A stretch of 64,000 nucleotides of DNA from Thermoanaerobacter uzonensis DSM 18761 (GTDB lineage Bacteria > Bacillota > Thermoanaerobacteria > Thermoanaerobacterales > Thermoanaerobacteraceae): assembly GCF_900129115.1 (NCBI RefSeq), contig NZ_FQUR01000010.1, positions 1 to 64,000 of the forward strand, given 5' to 3'. The position numbers and the translations under genes were made by a program. Below, one piece after another: positions 18,306 to 27,205 of this stretch. A model generated the notes under the pieces. The model ran no database searches and was not told the DNA's origin. It saw nothing but the letters and a program-made list of their open reading frames with translations. How positions within the stretch are numbered: position 1 is the first letter of the stretch; every line of letters starts with the position of its first letter.

Positions 18306-18722
18306 TTATAAGTGCATTATTCCAAAACCCAACCTCTCATGATTCGTTAGAGGATGTAAAGCTGATTTTCCAAACATTGAAACTGCAATCCATGTGTTAT
18401 CTGCTACAACTGCAATTTTCATCATAAGGCTTACATCTAAGGGCAAAGTCAAGGATAAAGATTTTACAGCTTCAATTGTAGCATGTAAGAGGGCGTGCAT
18501 AGAAGTTGAATTTTTTTCAATCACATTATTGTTTAAAGCTGCTCCTACCACTGCAGAGACTATTTTTTCATTGAATTCGCTGCTTTTACCTCCCAGCTCT
18601 GTTACGGCGCATTTGTAACCTTTTTCTATGAGAACTTTTTTGATTTCTTCTTCTTCCTCTCTATTTGAGGAAAGAGACAATACTATGGCTCCTTTTGCAA
18701 CTGTTAAGTTGTTTATAAACAC
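18306..18722 (-). CDS. hutP: HutP-family RNA-binding antiterminator
   Basis: 138 residues (B. subtilis HutP has 148). The metal-binding histidines are conserved: HALLHA (two His, about residues 76 and 80) and the final FGIMHL. The ADNTWIAVSMFG and LTNHERLGFGIMHL stretches are typical of the family. HutP binds histidine and Mg2+ and prevents termination by holding NAG-repeat RNA. The start is GTG 18722, after AAAGGATG. No hut genes are here; the next genes downstream, past a terminator, are oadG-like and oadB. Confidence 0.85.
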   Translation of the reverse strand: MFINNLTVAKGAIVLSLSSNREEEEEIKKVLIEKGYKCAVTELGGKSSEFNEKIVSAVVGAALNNNVIEKNSTSMHALLHATIEAVKSLSLTLPLDVSLMMKIAVVADNTWIAVSMFGKSALHPLTNHERLGFGIMHL

Positions 18723-18886
18723 TTTAATTCTTCATCCTTTCTCACTCTTTCACTCTCTCACCCAGTATTAGTATACAACGTTATTAAAATTATGTAAAGG
18801 TTATTTTATTTTTTGATGAAAACATTTTAATATTAGAATTATTAAGCAAAATAAGGTATAATCTAGATAGCAAAGGAGGAATGACA

Positions 18887-20239
18887 GTGAGAAGAAATGA
18901 TGTGATAACAGTTGAGATAAAAGACATGGAATTTGGTGGATTTGGGATAGGCTATTTTGAGGGGAAAAAAGTAAAAATAAAAGGAGCACTTTTGGGGCAA
19001 AAAATAAAGGCAAAAGTTAAAAAAGTAAAAAAGGATATGGTAGAAGGCGAAATAGTGGAAGTAATAGAGAATTCTACTTTGGAGAAGCAAAGCCTTTGCC
19101 CTCACTTTGGGGACTGTGGCGGCTGTACTTATCAAAATGTTAGCTATCAAGATCAACTTGAGATAAAAGAAGATATTGTGAAAAAGCTTTTTGAAAAAGA
19201 AGGAATAAGAGATTATGAATTTTTAGGTATTGTGAAAAGTCCTAAAGAGCATGGTTATAGGAATAAAATGGAATACACTTTTGGAAAAGATAAAGAAGGC
19301 AATGGGGCGTTAGGACTTCATAGAAAAGGTCGATTTTATGAGGTAATCATGACAGATAAATGTAATATTGCTGATGATGACTTTATTAAAGCTTTAACTC
19401 TTACTTTTGATTATGCAATAAAAAAAGGGCTTCCTTTTTATGACAAAAAGACTCATGAAGGTTTTTTGAGACATTTGGTGGTTCGGAAAGCTTCAAAATC
19501 AAGGGAAATTTTGTTGAATATTGTGACAACAACACAGTTGCAACATGATTTTACAGAGCTTATTGAAAGATATAAAAATGCGAATTTTGAAAGTCGGCTT
19601 GTAGGTGTACTACATACTCAAAACGATTCCTGGTCAGATGCTGTAGTATGCGAAAGATTGAAAGTGTTATATGGAAGAGATTATCTCATAGAAGAGATTT
19701 TGGATTTAAAATTTAAAATAAGTGCGTTTTCTTTTTTTCAAACTAATTCACACGGAGCAGAAAAACTTTATGAGACGGTGAGGGAATTTGCAGGAGATGT
19801 ATCTGACAAAATAGTTTTTGATTTGTATTCTGGTACTGGAACCATAGGTATAATTATGGCTCCAATGGCTAAAAAGGTGATTGGGATAGAACTTGTGGAA
19901 GAAGCAGTTATGTCGGCGAGGGAAAACGCAGAACTCAATGGACTTAAAAATTGCACTTTCATTGCTGGTGATGTCTCAAAGAAACTCAAAGAAATTAAAG
20001 AAATGCCTGATGTGGTGATTGTGGACCCGCCAAGGTCTGGAATCAATCCAAAAGCGCTTGAAGACATTGTGAAATTTAACGCTGAAAAAATAGTGTATGT
20101 TTCGTGTAATCCTGAATCTCTTGTAAGAGATTTAAAAACCCTCAGTGAAGATGTATATAAAGTGAAAAAAGTAAAATGTGTAGACATGTTTCCTCATACT
20201 TATCATGTTGAGACGGTAGTTTTAATAGAAAGAAAGTAA
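18887..20239 (+). CDS. rlmD: TrmA/RlmD-family (uracil-5-)methyltransferase
   Basis: 450 residues from GTG 18887, which is 7 bases from AGGAGG; the ATG at 18881 is only one base from it. An N-terminal TRAM domain (about 1-60) is followed by a 4Fe-4S ligand set CPHFGDCGGC, then a Rossmann methyltransferase domain with FDLYSGTGTIG. The catalytic Cys lies in YVSCNPESLVRDL. It methylates C5 of a uridine in 23S rRNA (or tRNA). The exact target (U1939, U747 or U54) cannot be assigned from sequence alone, and Firmicutes often carry several paralogues. Confidence 0.88.
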   Translation: MRRNDVITVEIKDMEFGGFGIGYFEGKKVKIKGALLGQKIKAKVKKVKKDMVEGEIVEVIENSTLEKQSLCPHFGDCGGCTYQNVSYQDQLEIKEDIVKKLFEKEGIRDYEFLGIVKSPKEHGYRNKMEYTFGKDKEGNGALGLHRKGRFYEVIMTDKCNIADDDFIKALTLTFDYAIKKGLPFYDKKTHEGFLRHLVVRKASKSREILLNIVTTTQLQHDFTELIERYKNANFESRLVGVLHTQNDSWSDAVVCERLKVLYGRDYLIEEILDLKFKISAFSFFQTNSHGAEKLYETVREFAGDVSDKIVFDLYSGTGTIGIIMAPMAKKVIGIELVEEAVMSARENAELNGLKNCTFIAGDVSKKLKEIKEMPDVVIVDPPRSGINPKALEDIVKFNAEKIVYVSCNPESLVRDLKTLSEDVYKVKKVKCVDMFPHTYHVETVVLIERK

Positions 20240-20258
20240 GAATGAGGAGGTGAGCCGT

Positions 20259-20495
20259 TTGGCCAATCAGAATTTAAAAAGGATTATTTTAGAGGTTGTA
20301 AATAACCAGATTAGAGACAATAATCCACCAATTACCAAAGTGACACTGGAAAGACTGAAAAAATCAGGATACACAGAACAACAGGCAAAAGAAAAAATCG
20401 CCGCAATATTAATAGAAGAAATATACGATGTGCTAAAAAATGGTGAAGCCTACAATGAAGAACGATATGCTAAAAAACTGTCGACTTTGAAATAG
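20259..20495 (+). CDS. Small hypothetical protein
   Basis: 78 residues from TTG 20259, chosen because AGGAGG (20245-20250) is 8 bases away; a GTG at 20250 overlaps that site. It is helical and highly charged (NQNLKRIILEVVNNQIRDNN, then TKVTLERLKKSGYTEQQAKEKI). Its YTEQQAKEKIAAILIEEIYDVLKNGE pattern looks like a small soluble helical-bundle protein, and similar short proteins are annotated in Firmicutes without function. It follows the methyltransferase gene by 19 bases and may be its operon partner. Confidence 0.65.
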   Translation: MANQNLKRIILEVVNNQIRDNNPPITKVTLERLKKSGYTEQQAKEKIAAILIEEIYDVLKNGEAYNEERYAKKLSTLK

Positions 20496-20712
20496 ATGTC
20501 ATAGTGAAAGAATTGATGAAGCAGGTTTTATTAAACTAATGCAATTTTTATAAAAAAATTAAAACCATACTCCAAGTTAAGCGATATTATTGAAAAGCTG
20601 ATCAAAAAAGATTAAAAAAGCATGGAAGGTCCAAATAACAGTGCATAAGTATATGGTAATTATTTCAAAGGTGTGGTATACTAAATATTAGAAAACAAAG
20701 AGGGGTGAAATT
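20496..20712. other. Intergenic stretch with no clear feature
   Basis: 217 AT-rich bases between the small hypothetical gene and the esterase gene. Fragments of open frame are shorter than 30 codons and lack ribosome binding sites. A TATACT near 20684 may belong to the esterase promoter. Confidence 0.5.
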
Positions 20713-21498
20713 ATGCAAAAGTATGTTGAATTTACTTATAATGGAAAAACATTAAGAGGTATGATGCACTTACCTGACGGTATTCACGGAAAAGTCCCTA
20801 TGGTGGCTATTTTCCACGGTTTTACTGGCAATAAAATGGAGCCTCACTTTATTTTTGTAAAGCTTTCACGACAGCTGGAAAAAGTGGGTATAGGCAGCGT
20901 TAGGTTTGATTTTTACGGTTCTGGGGAAAGTGATGGAGATTTTAGCGAAATGACTTTTAGTGGAGAGTTGGAAGATGCAAGGCAGATAATAAAATTTGTA
21001 AAAAATGAATCTATGACTGATGTAGAAAATATAGGTATTTTAGGCCTTAGCATGGGAGGAGCAGTGGCTGGAGTTATCGCAAGTGAGTTAAGGGAGGAAA
21101 TAAAGGCTTTGGCTCTTTGGGCACCTGCTTTTAATATGCCGGAATTGATTTTGGAGCAAAGTAAAAGTGCTGACGAAAAAATGCTAGGAATGCTTGAAAG
21201 AGAGGGAATAATTGACATCGGCGGCTTAGCTTTGAGTAAAGAATTTATAGACGACTTGATAAAACTAAATATATTTGAACTTTCCAAAGGGTATGATAAA
21301 CCGGTTTTGATAGTTCATGGCACAGAAGATGCAGCGGTAAAATATGAGGTATCAGATAAAATACTTGAAGAAGTGTATAAAGGCAATGCAAAGCGAATTA
21401 CCATTGAAGGTGCAGATCACACTTTCAATAAGTTAGAATGGGAGAAAAAGGCTATAGAAGAGTCTATTAATTTCTTTAAAGAAAATTTAAAGGGATAG
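20713..21498 (+). CDS. Alpha/beta hydrolase (Est1E-like esterase)
   Basis: 261 residues with a complete alpha/beta-hydrolase triad: the nucleophile in GLSMGGA (about residue 113), Asp in HGTEDAAV and His in GADHTF. HGFTGNK forms the oxyanion region. A lid-like insert (LILEQSKSADEKMLGMLERE) separates the halves. The size and FHGFTG/SDGDF motifs resemble bacterial feruloyl/cinnamoyl esterases of the Est1E type, but the substrate is inferred only. ATG 20713 follows AGGGGTG. Confidence 0.85.
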   Translation: MQKYVEFTYNGKTLRGMMHLPDGIHGKVPMVAIFHGFTGNKMEPHFIFVKLSRQLEKVGIGSVRFDFYGSGESDGDFSEMTFSGELEDARQIIKFVKNESMTDVENIGILGLSMGGAVAGVIASELREEIKALALWAPAFNMPELILEQSKSADEKMLGMLEREGIIDIGGLALSKEFIDDLIKLNIFELSKGYDKPVLIVHGTEDAAVKYEVSDKILEEVYKGNAKRITIEGADHTFNKLEWEKKAIEESINFFKENLKG

Positions 21499-21520
21499 CA
21501 AGTGCTATCCTTTAAGTTTT
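21489..21520 (+). terminator. Intrinsic terminator after the esterase gene
   Basis: The AAAGGGATAGCA / TGCTATCCTTT stem overlaps the stop codon of the gene and is followed by a T-rich stretch. Confidence 0.7.
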
Positions 21521-21594
21521 TATATATTTTTTAAAGATTTGATATAATTAAAACATACTAAAATACTAGGTCTTAAATTGGAGGTTGAATAGCT

Positions 21595-22182
21595 ATGGAA
21601 AAAGAAAACAGATTTTATGATACCAAAACTTTTTATAGATTTGTTGAGGATTTTTTAACAAACAAAGGACAGCCTAAACCTAAAAAAAGAGTGAAATTGA
21701 GTAAAGACTTTATGGAAAGAATTATGCTGGCAGTGACACAAGTAAATGGATGTCCTTACTGCAGTTATTTTCATGCTAAAGAAGCTTTAAGAGCTGGTAT
21801 GTCCAATGAGGAAGTAAAAAAATTATTAAAGGGCGAGTTTGGCGATGTGCCGGATGATCAATTAGCTGCTATACTCTTTGCTGAGCACTATGCGGAGACA
21901 GCAGGAAATTTTGATGAAGAGGCATATAAAAAGCTTGTAGAGACTTATGGGGAAGATTATACATATAGTATTATGAGAGCTATAAGAGCGATAATGGTAG
22001 GGAATACCCATGGAAATGCTTTTAGCGCGTTGGTAAACAGGCTAAAAGGAAAACCTTACAAAAATAGTAATTTAAAGGATGAATTAGGTATAATTTTTGG
22101 AATCTTCGTATTTGTACCTGCCGCATTGATTAATCAACTTTTTAAAAGAAAAGTAAATCATACCACTAATTCCAAAAATTAA
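21595..22182 (+). CDS. AhpD-like / carboxymuconolactone decarboxylase-family protein
   Basis: 195 residues. The central CMD domain has the redox motif CPYCSYFHAKEA, with the CxxC and His seen in AhpD alkyl-hydroperoxide reductase proteins. A C-terminal extension (about 30 residues) ends with a hydrophobic segment FGIFVFVPAALIN and a basic tail, unusual for soluble AhpD and suggesting peripheral membrane association. It is likely a thiol-dependent peroxide or disulfide reductase; the partner is unknown. The patatin gene starts 24 bases downstream. Confidence 0.8.
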   Translation: MEKENRFYDTKTFYRFVEDFLTNKGQPKPKKRVKLSKDFMERIMLAVTQVNGCPYCSYFHAKEALRAGMSNEEVKKLLKGEFGDVPDDQLAAILFAEHYAETAGNFDEEAYKKLVETYGEDYTYSIMRAIRAIMVGNTHGNAFSALVNRLKGKPYKNSNLKDELGIIFGIFVFVPAALINQLFKRKVNHTTNSKN

Positions 22183-22205
22183 GTTGTAAAATAGGGGTGG
22201 GGAAA

Positions 22206-23426
22206 ATGTACGGAATTGTTTTAGAGGGTGGAGGTGCAAGGGGTGCATATCAGATAGGAGCTTACAAAGCTTTGGCTGAAAAAGGTATAGATGTAAGAGG
22301 GGTAGCAGGGACTTCTGTTGGAGCTTTAAATGGTGCTATTATTGCACAGGGTAATTTTGAAAAAGCTTATGAACTGTGGCATGATATTTCTTATTCTAAA
22401 GTCATTAAGGCTAATGATGAGGAAATTGAGAGGCTTAAGAAAGGAAGATGGAGAAGAGAAGATATTTTTTTGGTTACGCAGTTGCTAAAGGGAATTATTG
22501 AGGAGGGTGGACTTGATATATCTCCTCTTAAGAATTTGTTAAAAGAGGTTATAGACGAAAATAAGATAAGAAATTCAGGGAAAGACTTTGCAATTGTTAC
22601 TGTTTCTTTAAGTGATTTTAAGCCTATGGAGCTATATATTGAAGACATACCTTATGGTAAGCTTGTGGATTATTTGATGGCAAGTGCTTATTTACCCATC
22701 TTTAAAAGAGAGAAAATTGATGGAAAAAGTTATCTGGATGGAGGAGTATACAACAATCTTCCGGCTGATTTACTCATAAAAAAAGGCTATAAAGATTTGA
22801 TAATCATAAGGACTGGCAGTTTTGGCATAGTCAAAAAAATTGATTTTAAAGGTTTAAATACATTAGTTATTTCTCCAAAGGAAGATTTAGGAGGGATTTT
22901 AGATTTTGATAAAAATGTTGTAAGGTATAACCTTAAATTAGGATACTTTGATGGTTTAAAGGCTTTAAAAGGACTAAAGGGAGATAAGTATTATATCGAA
23001 CCGAAAGGGGAAAAGGAATATTTTATCCGTTATCTTATGAATTTAGAGGAAAGAAGAATTGAAAATTTAAAGGATATCTTTAGAGTAAATAAAGAAATTC
23101 CAGCAAAAAGAGCTTTGTTTGAAGTTATTATTCCTAAATTGTGCTCCTTATTGGATTTGAAAGTCGATGTCGATTACGATGAAATATTTTTAACTCTTTT
23201 AGAAAATCTGGCGGAGATTTATGAAATAGAGAGATTTAGGGTTTATACCTACGAAAAGCTGATTAGTGCTGTAAGGGAGAAAATTAATTGTGACAAAGAA
23301 GTTGTTGAGGAAGATAAAGAAGAAATAGAAGAAATAATAGAAAGGGTAATTAAAAAGATAGATATGCTTTCTATATTTACTAAAAACGAAGTTATAAAGG
23401 AAGTCGGGAAAGTTATTTTTAGTTGA
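22206..23426 (+). CDS. Patatin-like phospholipase
   Basis: 406 residues from ATG 22206 (AGGGGTGG 5 bases upstream; an in-frame GTG at 22197 lies inside that site). The oxyanion loop VLEGGGARGAYQ, the nucleophile serine in GTSVGAL and the catalytic Asp in DGGVYNNLP define the patatin Ser-Asp dyad. About 200 residues follow the catalytic domain and are rich in charged helices. It is probably a lipid acyl hydrolase at the inner face of the membrane; the substrate is unknown. Confidence 0.87.
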   Translation: MYGIVLEGGGARGAYQIGAYKALAEKGIDVRGVAGTSVGALNGAIIAQGNFEKAYELWHDISYSKVIKANDEEIERLKKGRWRREDIFLVTQLLKGIIEEGGLDISPLKNLLKEVIDENKIRNSGKDFAIVTVSLSDFKPMELYIEDIPYGKLVDYLMASAYLPIFKREKIDGKSYLDGGVYNNLPADLLIKKGYKDLIIIRTGSFGIVKKIDFKGLNTLVISPKEDLGGILDFDKNVVRYNLKLGYFDGLKALKGLKGDKYYIEPKGEKEYFIRYLMNLEERRIENLKDIFRVNKEIPAKRALFEVIIPKLCSLLDLKVDVDYDEIFLTLLENLAEIYEIERFRVYTYEKLISAVREKINCDKEVVEEDKEEIEEIIERVIKKIDMLSIFTKNEVIKEVGKVIFS

Positions 23427-23527
23427 CTTACTGTAAGAGTGCTTAATTAGAGGACGGATAAAATGGAGATAGAGATGTTGATAATCATTTTTTTGTGTGA
23501 TATGATGAAACCAAAGAAAGGAGGAAT

Positions 23528-23662
23528 TTGTGGTTAGAGAAAAACTATGACGGTTATAAAGCTTATTCCGTTTCAAAATATAATGAGAATGCGCAAAAAG
23601 GAGTGTGGAAAGAAACTTTAAAATTATTGAAAAAGCTCGGATATGAGATAGAATCTTTGTAA
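23528..23662 (+). CDS. Small conserved-looking ORF (44 aa)
   Basis: TTG 23528 to TAA 23660-23662 encodes a short protein with Tyr/Lys-rich composition (NYDGYKAYSVSKYNENAQKG, then VWKETLKLLKKLGYEIESL). AAGGAGG precedes it, but only 3 bases separate it from the TTG. It lies in a 260-base gap between patatin and the glycosyltransferase gene. No family is recognised. It could be a real small protein or the end of a decayed gene, because the frame is also open for about 9 codons upstream. Confidence 0.4.
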   Translation: MWLEKNYDGYKAYSVSKYNENAQKGVWKETLKLLKKLGYEIESL

Positions 23663-23687
23663 ATCTGGAGTAAAGAAGGAGATTACA

Positions 23688-24788
23688 ATGGGAATTGTGT
23701 TTTTGTCCATCATTGGAATTATGAGTGGATTTATACTTTTTTCAAAGGTAATCATTATTCATAAAGAAGGGACTTACAAAAATGGCAGAAAAGTTTCTGT
23801 AATTATTCCTGCGCGAAATGAAGAAAAGAATCTTCCACATCTCCTTAAAAGTTTAAAAGAACAAGCCTATAAGCCTTATGAAATTATTGTAGTTGATGAT
23901 TTTTCTGAAGATTCTACAAGCGAAATAGCCAAAGTTTTTGGAGCTAAAGTGATAAAAAACAAGGAATTACCACAAGGATGGACAGGGAAAAACTGGGCTT
24001 TGTGGAACGGATTTTTAGAGTCTAGTGGAGATGTACTCATTTTCCTTGATGCAGATGTTAGACTATCTCCTTTTGCAATAGAGTCTCTTGTTAAGGAGCA
24101 GGCAAAGGTTGGGGGAGCAATATCTGTAATTCCTTATCATTACACAGAAAAATTTTATGAAAGACTTGCTCTTATAGCTAATATTTTAGGGATATTTGCT
24201 TTTACTTCTCCTTTTGAAAGAAAAAGTCCAAAAGGCTTATATGGGTCATGTATAGTAGTGGATAGGGAAAATTATGAGAAAGTTAAAGGACACTACAGTG
24301 TAAAGGGAGAGATATTAGATGACCTTAATTTAGGCAAAAAGTTCTCAGATGCAAAAATTAACATTAAAAACTTTATTGGATATGACCTTGTCTCTTTTAG
24401 GATGTATCCTTATGGAATTATAAGTGAAATACATGGATTTAGCAAAGGAGCAATTTTGAGTGCAAATACTTTAAGCTTTGGAACGATTTTCTTGATAGTT
24501 TTATGGCTTTTAGGACTTGTATTAGTGGGATTTATAACTCCTTTTTTGGTTTTTTCTCATTCACCTATTGCTATTTTTTACGAAATTGGCTATCTTTTTT
24601 ATACTCTGCAAATACTATATTTTACAAAGTATACAGGAAGATTTGGTATATTTATTCCTATTTTTCATTTTATTTCGACAGCCTTTTTTATACTAATAAT
24701 TTTACATTCTTTTTATCAGGTAGCATTCAAGAAAAAAGTTTTATGGAAGGGTAGAGAAATAAGTGTAGGAAGAAGGAATAATGTATGA
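23688..24788 (+). CDS. Family 2 glycosyltransferase, membrane-bound
   Basis: 366 residues. An N-terminal membrane span (about 1-22) is followed by the GT2 fold: VSVIIPARNEEKNL, IIVVDDFSEDST, FLDADVRLS (the DxD-type site) and GEILDDLNLGKKF. At least three C-terminal spans follow (from about residue 260). The layout resembles CrtQ/hydroxychlorobactene-type and other lipid glycosyltransferases that act on membrane acceptors. It overlaps the PlsY-like gene by 4 bases (ATGA), so the two probably work on the same lipid product. The acceptor is unknown. Confidence 0.83.
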   Translation: MGIVFLSIIGIMSGFILFSKVIIIHKEGTYKNGRKVSVIIPARNEEKNLPHLLKSLKEQAYKPYEIIVVDDFSEDSTSEIAKVFGAKVIKNKELPQGWTGKNWALWNGFLESSGDVLIFLDADVRLSPFAIESLVKEQAKVGGAISVIPYHYTEKFYERLALIANILGIFAFTSPFERKSPKGLYGSCIVVDRENYEKVKGHYSVKGEILDDLNLGKKFSDAKINIKNFIGYDLVSFRMYPYGIISEIHGFSKGAILSANTLSFGTIFLIVLWLLGLVLVGFITPFLVFSHSPIAIFYEIGYLFYTLQILYFTKYTGRFGIFIPIFHFISTAFFILIILHSFYQVAFKKKVLWKGREISVGRRNNV

Positions 24789-25393
24789 TTATTTTACTTA
24801 GTATTATAGAGTTCGGTTGTGGCTCTTTTATGTTTTCCTATTGGATAGGTCGTATGGTAGGTAAAAGATTAGAGGAAATACGGGATGGAAATCCTGGAGC
24901 TTTTAATCTTGGCCATGCGGCTGGCTTTAAAATGGGGGTTATCGGTGCTACTTTTGATTTCATGAAAGGTTACTTTCCACTTGTGTATTTCCTTGAAAAA
25001 GAATATGTTACAGGAAATGCCATTGTAATTGTGGCAATAGCACCTATTTTGGGGCACGCTTTTTCCCCATTTTTGAAATTTAAAGGGGGTAAAGCATTAG
25101 CTACTACTTTTGGAGTGTGGAGTGCAATTACCCGTTTTAAAGCTTCCTTTATGTACGCTGTTATCCTTGGAATTTTAAAATTAGTGGAGAGAATGTATAA
25201 TAAAGGGAAACCTTCTATACCTGAAATAGATGCTGTATTAGACCTTGTTGGTTTTGGTATTCTAGGTGGGCTGTTATTTTTGAGTAGTGTTGAAAGTTAC
25301 TTACTTTTACTATGGATGCTCAACTTTGTTGTGCTTTTATATAAAAGAAAGAAGGATATGAATGTTGTTTTAAAGGCCAAAATGGTAAAATAA
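24785..25393 (+). CDS. PlsY-like glycerol-3-phosphate acyltransferase homologue
   Basis: 202 residues with about five membrane spans. It aligns in layout with PlsY (GS..FSYWIGR at the start, a glycine/asparagine loop near residue 38, PILGHAFSPFLKFKGGKALAT near residue 83). The second motif matches PlsY closely, but the first one reads DGNPGAFNLGHAAG where canonical PlsY has GSGN.GATN, so the activity may be altered. Translation is coupled to the preceding glycosyltransferase by an ATGA overlap, which suggests a glycolipid or modified phospholipid pathway. Confidence 0.78.
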   Translation: MIILLSIIEFGCGSFMFSYWIGRMVGKRLEEIRDGNPGAFNLGHAAGFKMGVIGATFDFMKGYFPLVYFLEKEYVTGNAIVIVAIAPILGHAFSPFLKFKGGKALATTFGVWSAITRFKASFMYAVILGILKLVERMYNKGKPSIPEIDAVLDLVGFGILGGLLFLSSVESYLLLLWMLNFVVLLYKRKKDMNVVLKAKMVK

Positions 25394-25442
25394 TGATGTA
25401 TATTTTGCATACTTTAATTAAAATCAGTTGGGAGTGTATGAA

Positions 25443-25808
25443 GTGGAATCCATTTATATTGCAATAACCGGATGTCAACATTATTACGGTACAAAAGTTT
25501 TGAAACCAGGCACGATTGTAAGATTAGAAAAGGATTTAGACAATGACTATGATGATGAAGCAATAGCTGTTACCCTTGCGCCATTAGGGCAAGTGGGATA
25601 TGTAGCTAATAGTGTTGGAACTGTTCCAAGAGGATGTTATAGTGCAGGTCGGATTTATGATAAATTTGAAAATTACGCTTTTGCTATGATAAAATTTGTA
25701 ACAAAAGACTTTGCCATTGCAGAATTTTTAGAAGAGGACTTTATAAAAGTTACTATAAAGTTCCGACTAAAAGAAAAAAGAAAGAAAAAGTACAAAAATA
25801 AAACTTAA
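25443..25808 (+). CDS. Stand-alone HIRAN-domain protein
   Basis: 121 residues from GTG 25443 (GGGAG 8 bases upstream). Residues about 3-90 match the HIRAN pattern: ITGCQHYYG, PGTIVRLEKDLDNDYDDEAIAV, GQVGYVANS, TVPRGCYSAGRIYD. HIRAN domains bind damaged or single-stranded DNA ends, usually within larger helicases. Here the domain stands almost alone with a basic tail (KEKRKKKYKNK). It lies 13 bases before rarA, a gene of stalled-fork processing, which fits a DNA-maintenance role. Confidence 0.72.
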   Translation: MESIYIAITGCQHYYGTKVLKPGTIVRLEKDLDNDYDDEAIAVTLAPLGQVGYVANSVGTVPRGCYSAGRIYDKFENYAFAMIKFVTKDFAIAEFLEEDFIKVTIKFRLKEKRKKKYKNKT

Positions 25809-25821
25809 ATGGTGAGAAAAT

Positions 25822-27153
25822 ATGGAATACAAACAATCATCTATATTTGATAATGAAGTGAGGAAAAACAAACCTTTGGCCGACAGGATGAGACCCAAAA
25901 CTTTAGATGAGTTTGTAGGTCAAGAACATCTTTTAGGTAAAGGGAAATTACTTAGGGAATTGATTGAAAAGGACAATATTACTTCAATGATTTTGTGGGG
26001 GCCGCCAGGGGTAGGTAAAACTACTCTTGCTATGATTATAGCCAATATGACAAATTCTAAATTTGTCACCTTTAGTGCTGTTTTATCAGGTATCAAAGAA
26101 ATAAAGGAGATTATGGCAAAAGCTGAACTGGATGCTATGTATGGAACTAGAACTGTTGTATTTATTGATGAAATTCATCGTTTTAATAAAGCTCAGCAGG
26201 ATGCTTTTTTGCCTCATGTGGAAAAGGGGAATATAATATTAATTGGTGCAACTACAGAAAATCCCTCTTTTGAGGTGAACTCAGCTCTTTTGTCTCGTTC
26301 TAAAGTTTTTGTTATGAAACCTCTTACAGAAGAAGATTTACTTATACTGCTTAAAAGAGCGCTAAAAGATGAACAAAATGGATTGGGTATGTACAAAATT
26401 GGTATAACAGAAGAACAGCTCAAAAAAATTGCACTTTTTGCAAATGGAGATGCGAGAGTTGCTTTAAACACATTGGAGATTGCAGTTATGGCAGCAGAGG
26501 TAATTGAGGGGAAAAGAATTGTCACAGATGATATATTAGCAGATGCAATGCAAAAAAAAACTTTGCTGTATGATAAACAGGGAGAGGAGCACTATAATTT
26601 AATATCCGCTTTTCACAAATCTTTAAGAAATAGCGATTGGGATGCGGCAGTGTATTGGCTTGCAAGGATGTTAGAAGCGGGAGAAGACCCTCTCTATGTC
26701 GCAAGAAGGATGATACGCTTTGCTTCTGAAGATATTGGGCTTGCAGATCCTCAAGCTCTTGAAATGGCTGTTGCAGCATATAATGCTTGCCATTATATTG
26801 GAATGCCTGAATGTAGTGTAAATTTGGCACAGGTGGCAATATATTTAGCGTTAGCTCCTAAATCTAATGCGGTATACATGGCATATAATAAAGCTAAAAA
26901 AGATGCAGAAGAGACAATTGCTGAAAGTGTTCCTATGCATTTAAGAAATGCTCCTACAAAACTTATGAAAGAATTAGGGTATGGGAAAGGATATAAGTAT
27001 GCACACGACTTTGAAGATAAAATAACTGATATGCAATGTCTGCCGGATAATCTTAAAGACAGGAAATACTATGTACCTACGGATTCCGGTTTTGAGAAGG
27101 ACATACAAAGGAGATTAGAGCAAATCACCAACTTAAAAAAGAAAGGAAAATAA
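25822..27153 (+). CDS. rarA: Replication-associated recombination protein A (AAA+ ATPase)
   Basis: 443 residues, the usual length of RarA/MgsA. It starts with [19 protein letters not shown], then Walker [10 protein letters not shown], Walker [16 protein letters not shown] and sensor 1 [12 protein letters not shown]. The C-terminal tetramerisation region contains [20 protein letters not shown]. It acts at stalled replication forks with SSB and DnaB. It ends at a strong 19-bp hairpin terminator shared with the facing small gene. Confidence 0.95.
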   Translation: MEYKQSSIFDNEVRKNKPLADRMRPKTLDEFVGQEHLLGKGKLLRELIEKDNITSMILWGPPGVGKTTLAMIIANMTNSKFVTFSAVLSGIKEIKEIMAKAELDAMYGTRTVVFIDEIHRFNKAQQDAFLPHVEKGNIILIGATTENPSFEVNSALLSRSKVFVMKPLTEEDLLILLKRALKDEQNGLGMYKIGITEEQLKKIALFANGDARVALNTLEIAVMAAEVIEGKRIVTDDILADAMQKKTLLYDKQGEEHYNLISAFHKSLRNSDWDAAVYWLARMLEAGEDPLYVARRMIRFASEDIGLADPQALEMAVAAYNACHYIGMPECSVNLAQVAIYLALAPKSNAVYMAYNKAKKDAEETIAESVPMHLRNAPTKLMKELGYGKGYKYAHDFEDKITDMQCLPDNLKDRKYYVPTDSGFEKDIQRRLEQITNLKKKGK

Positions 27154-27160
27154 TTTTGAG

Positions 27161-27205
27161 CTGTTTGATAAAAGGGGCAGTTGCCCCTTTTATCAAACAG
27201 AGCTT
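27161..27205. terminator. Bidirectional terminator after rarA
   Basis: 19-bp perfect arms, 27161-27179 (CTGTTTGATAAAAGGGGCA) and 27182-27200, with a two-base loop. The last codons and stop of the small minus-strand gene lie inside the right arm. Confidence 0.85.

Noticed and set aside
20496-20700. Fragmentary frame resembling a short Lys-rich tail (IFIKKLKPYSKLSDIIEKL)
   Set aside because: Only about 25 codons without a start or ribosome binding site; not enough to call a pseudogene.
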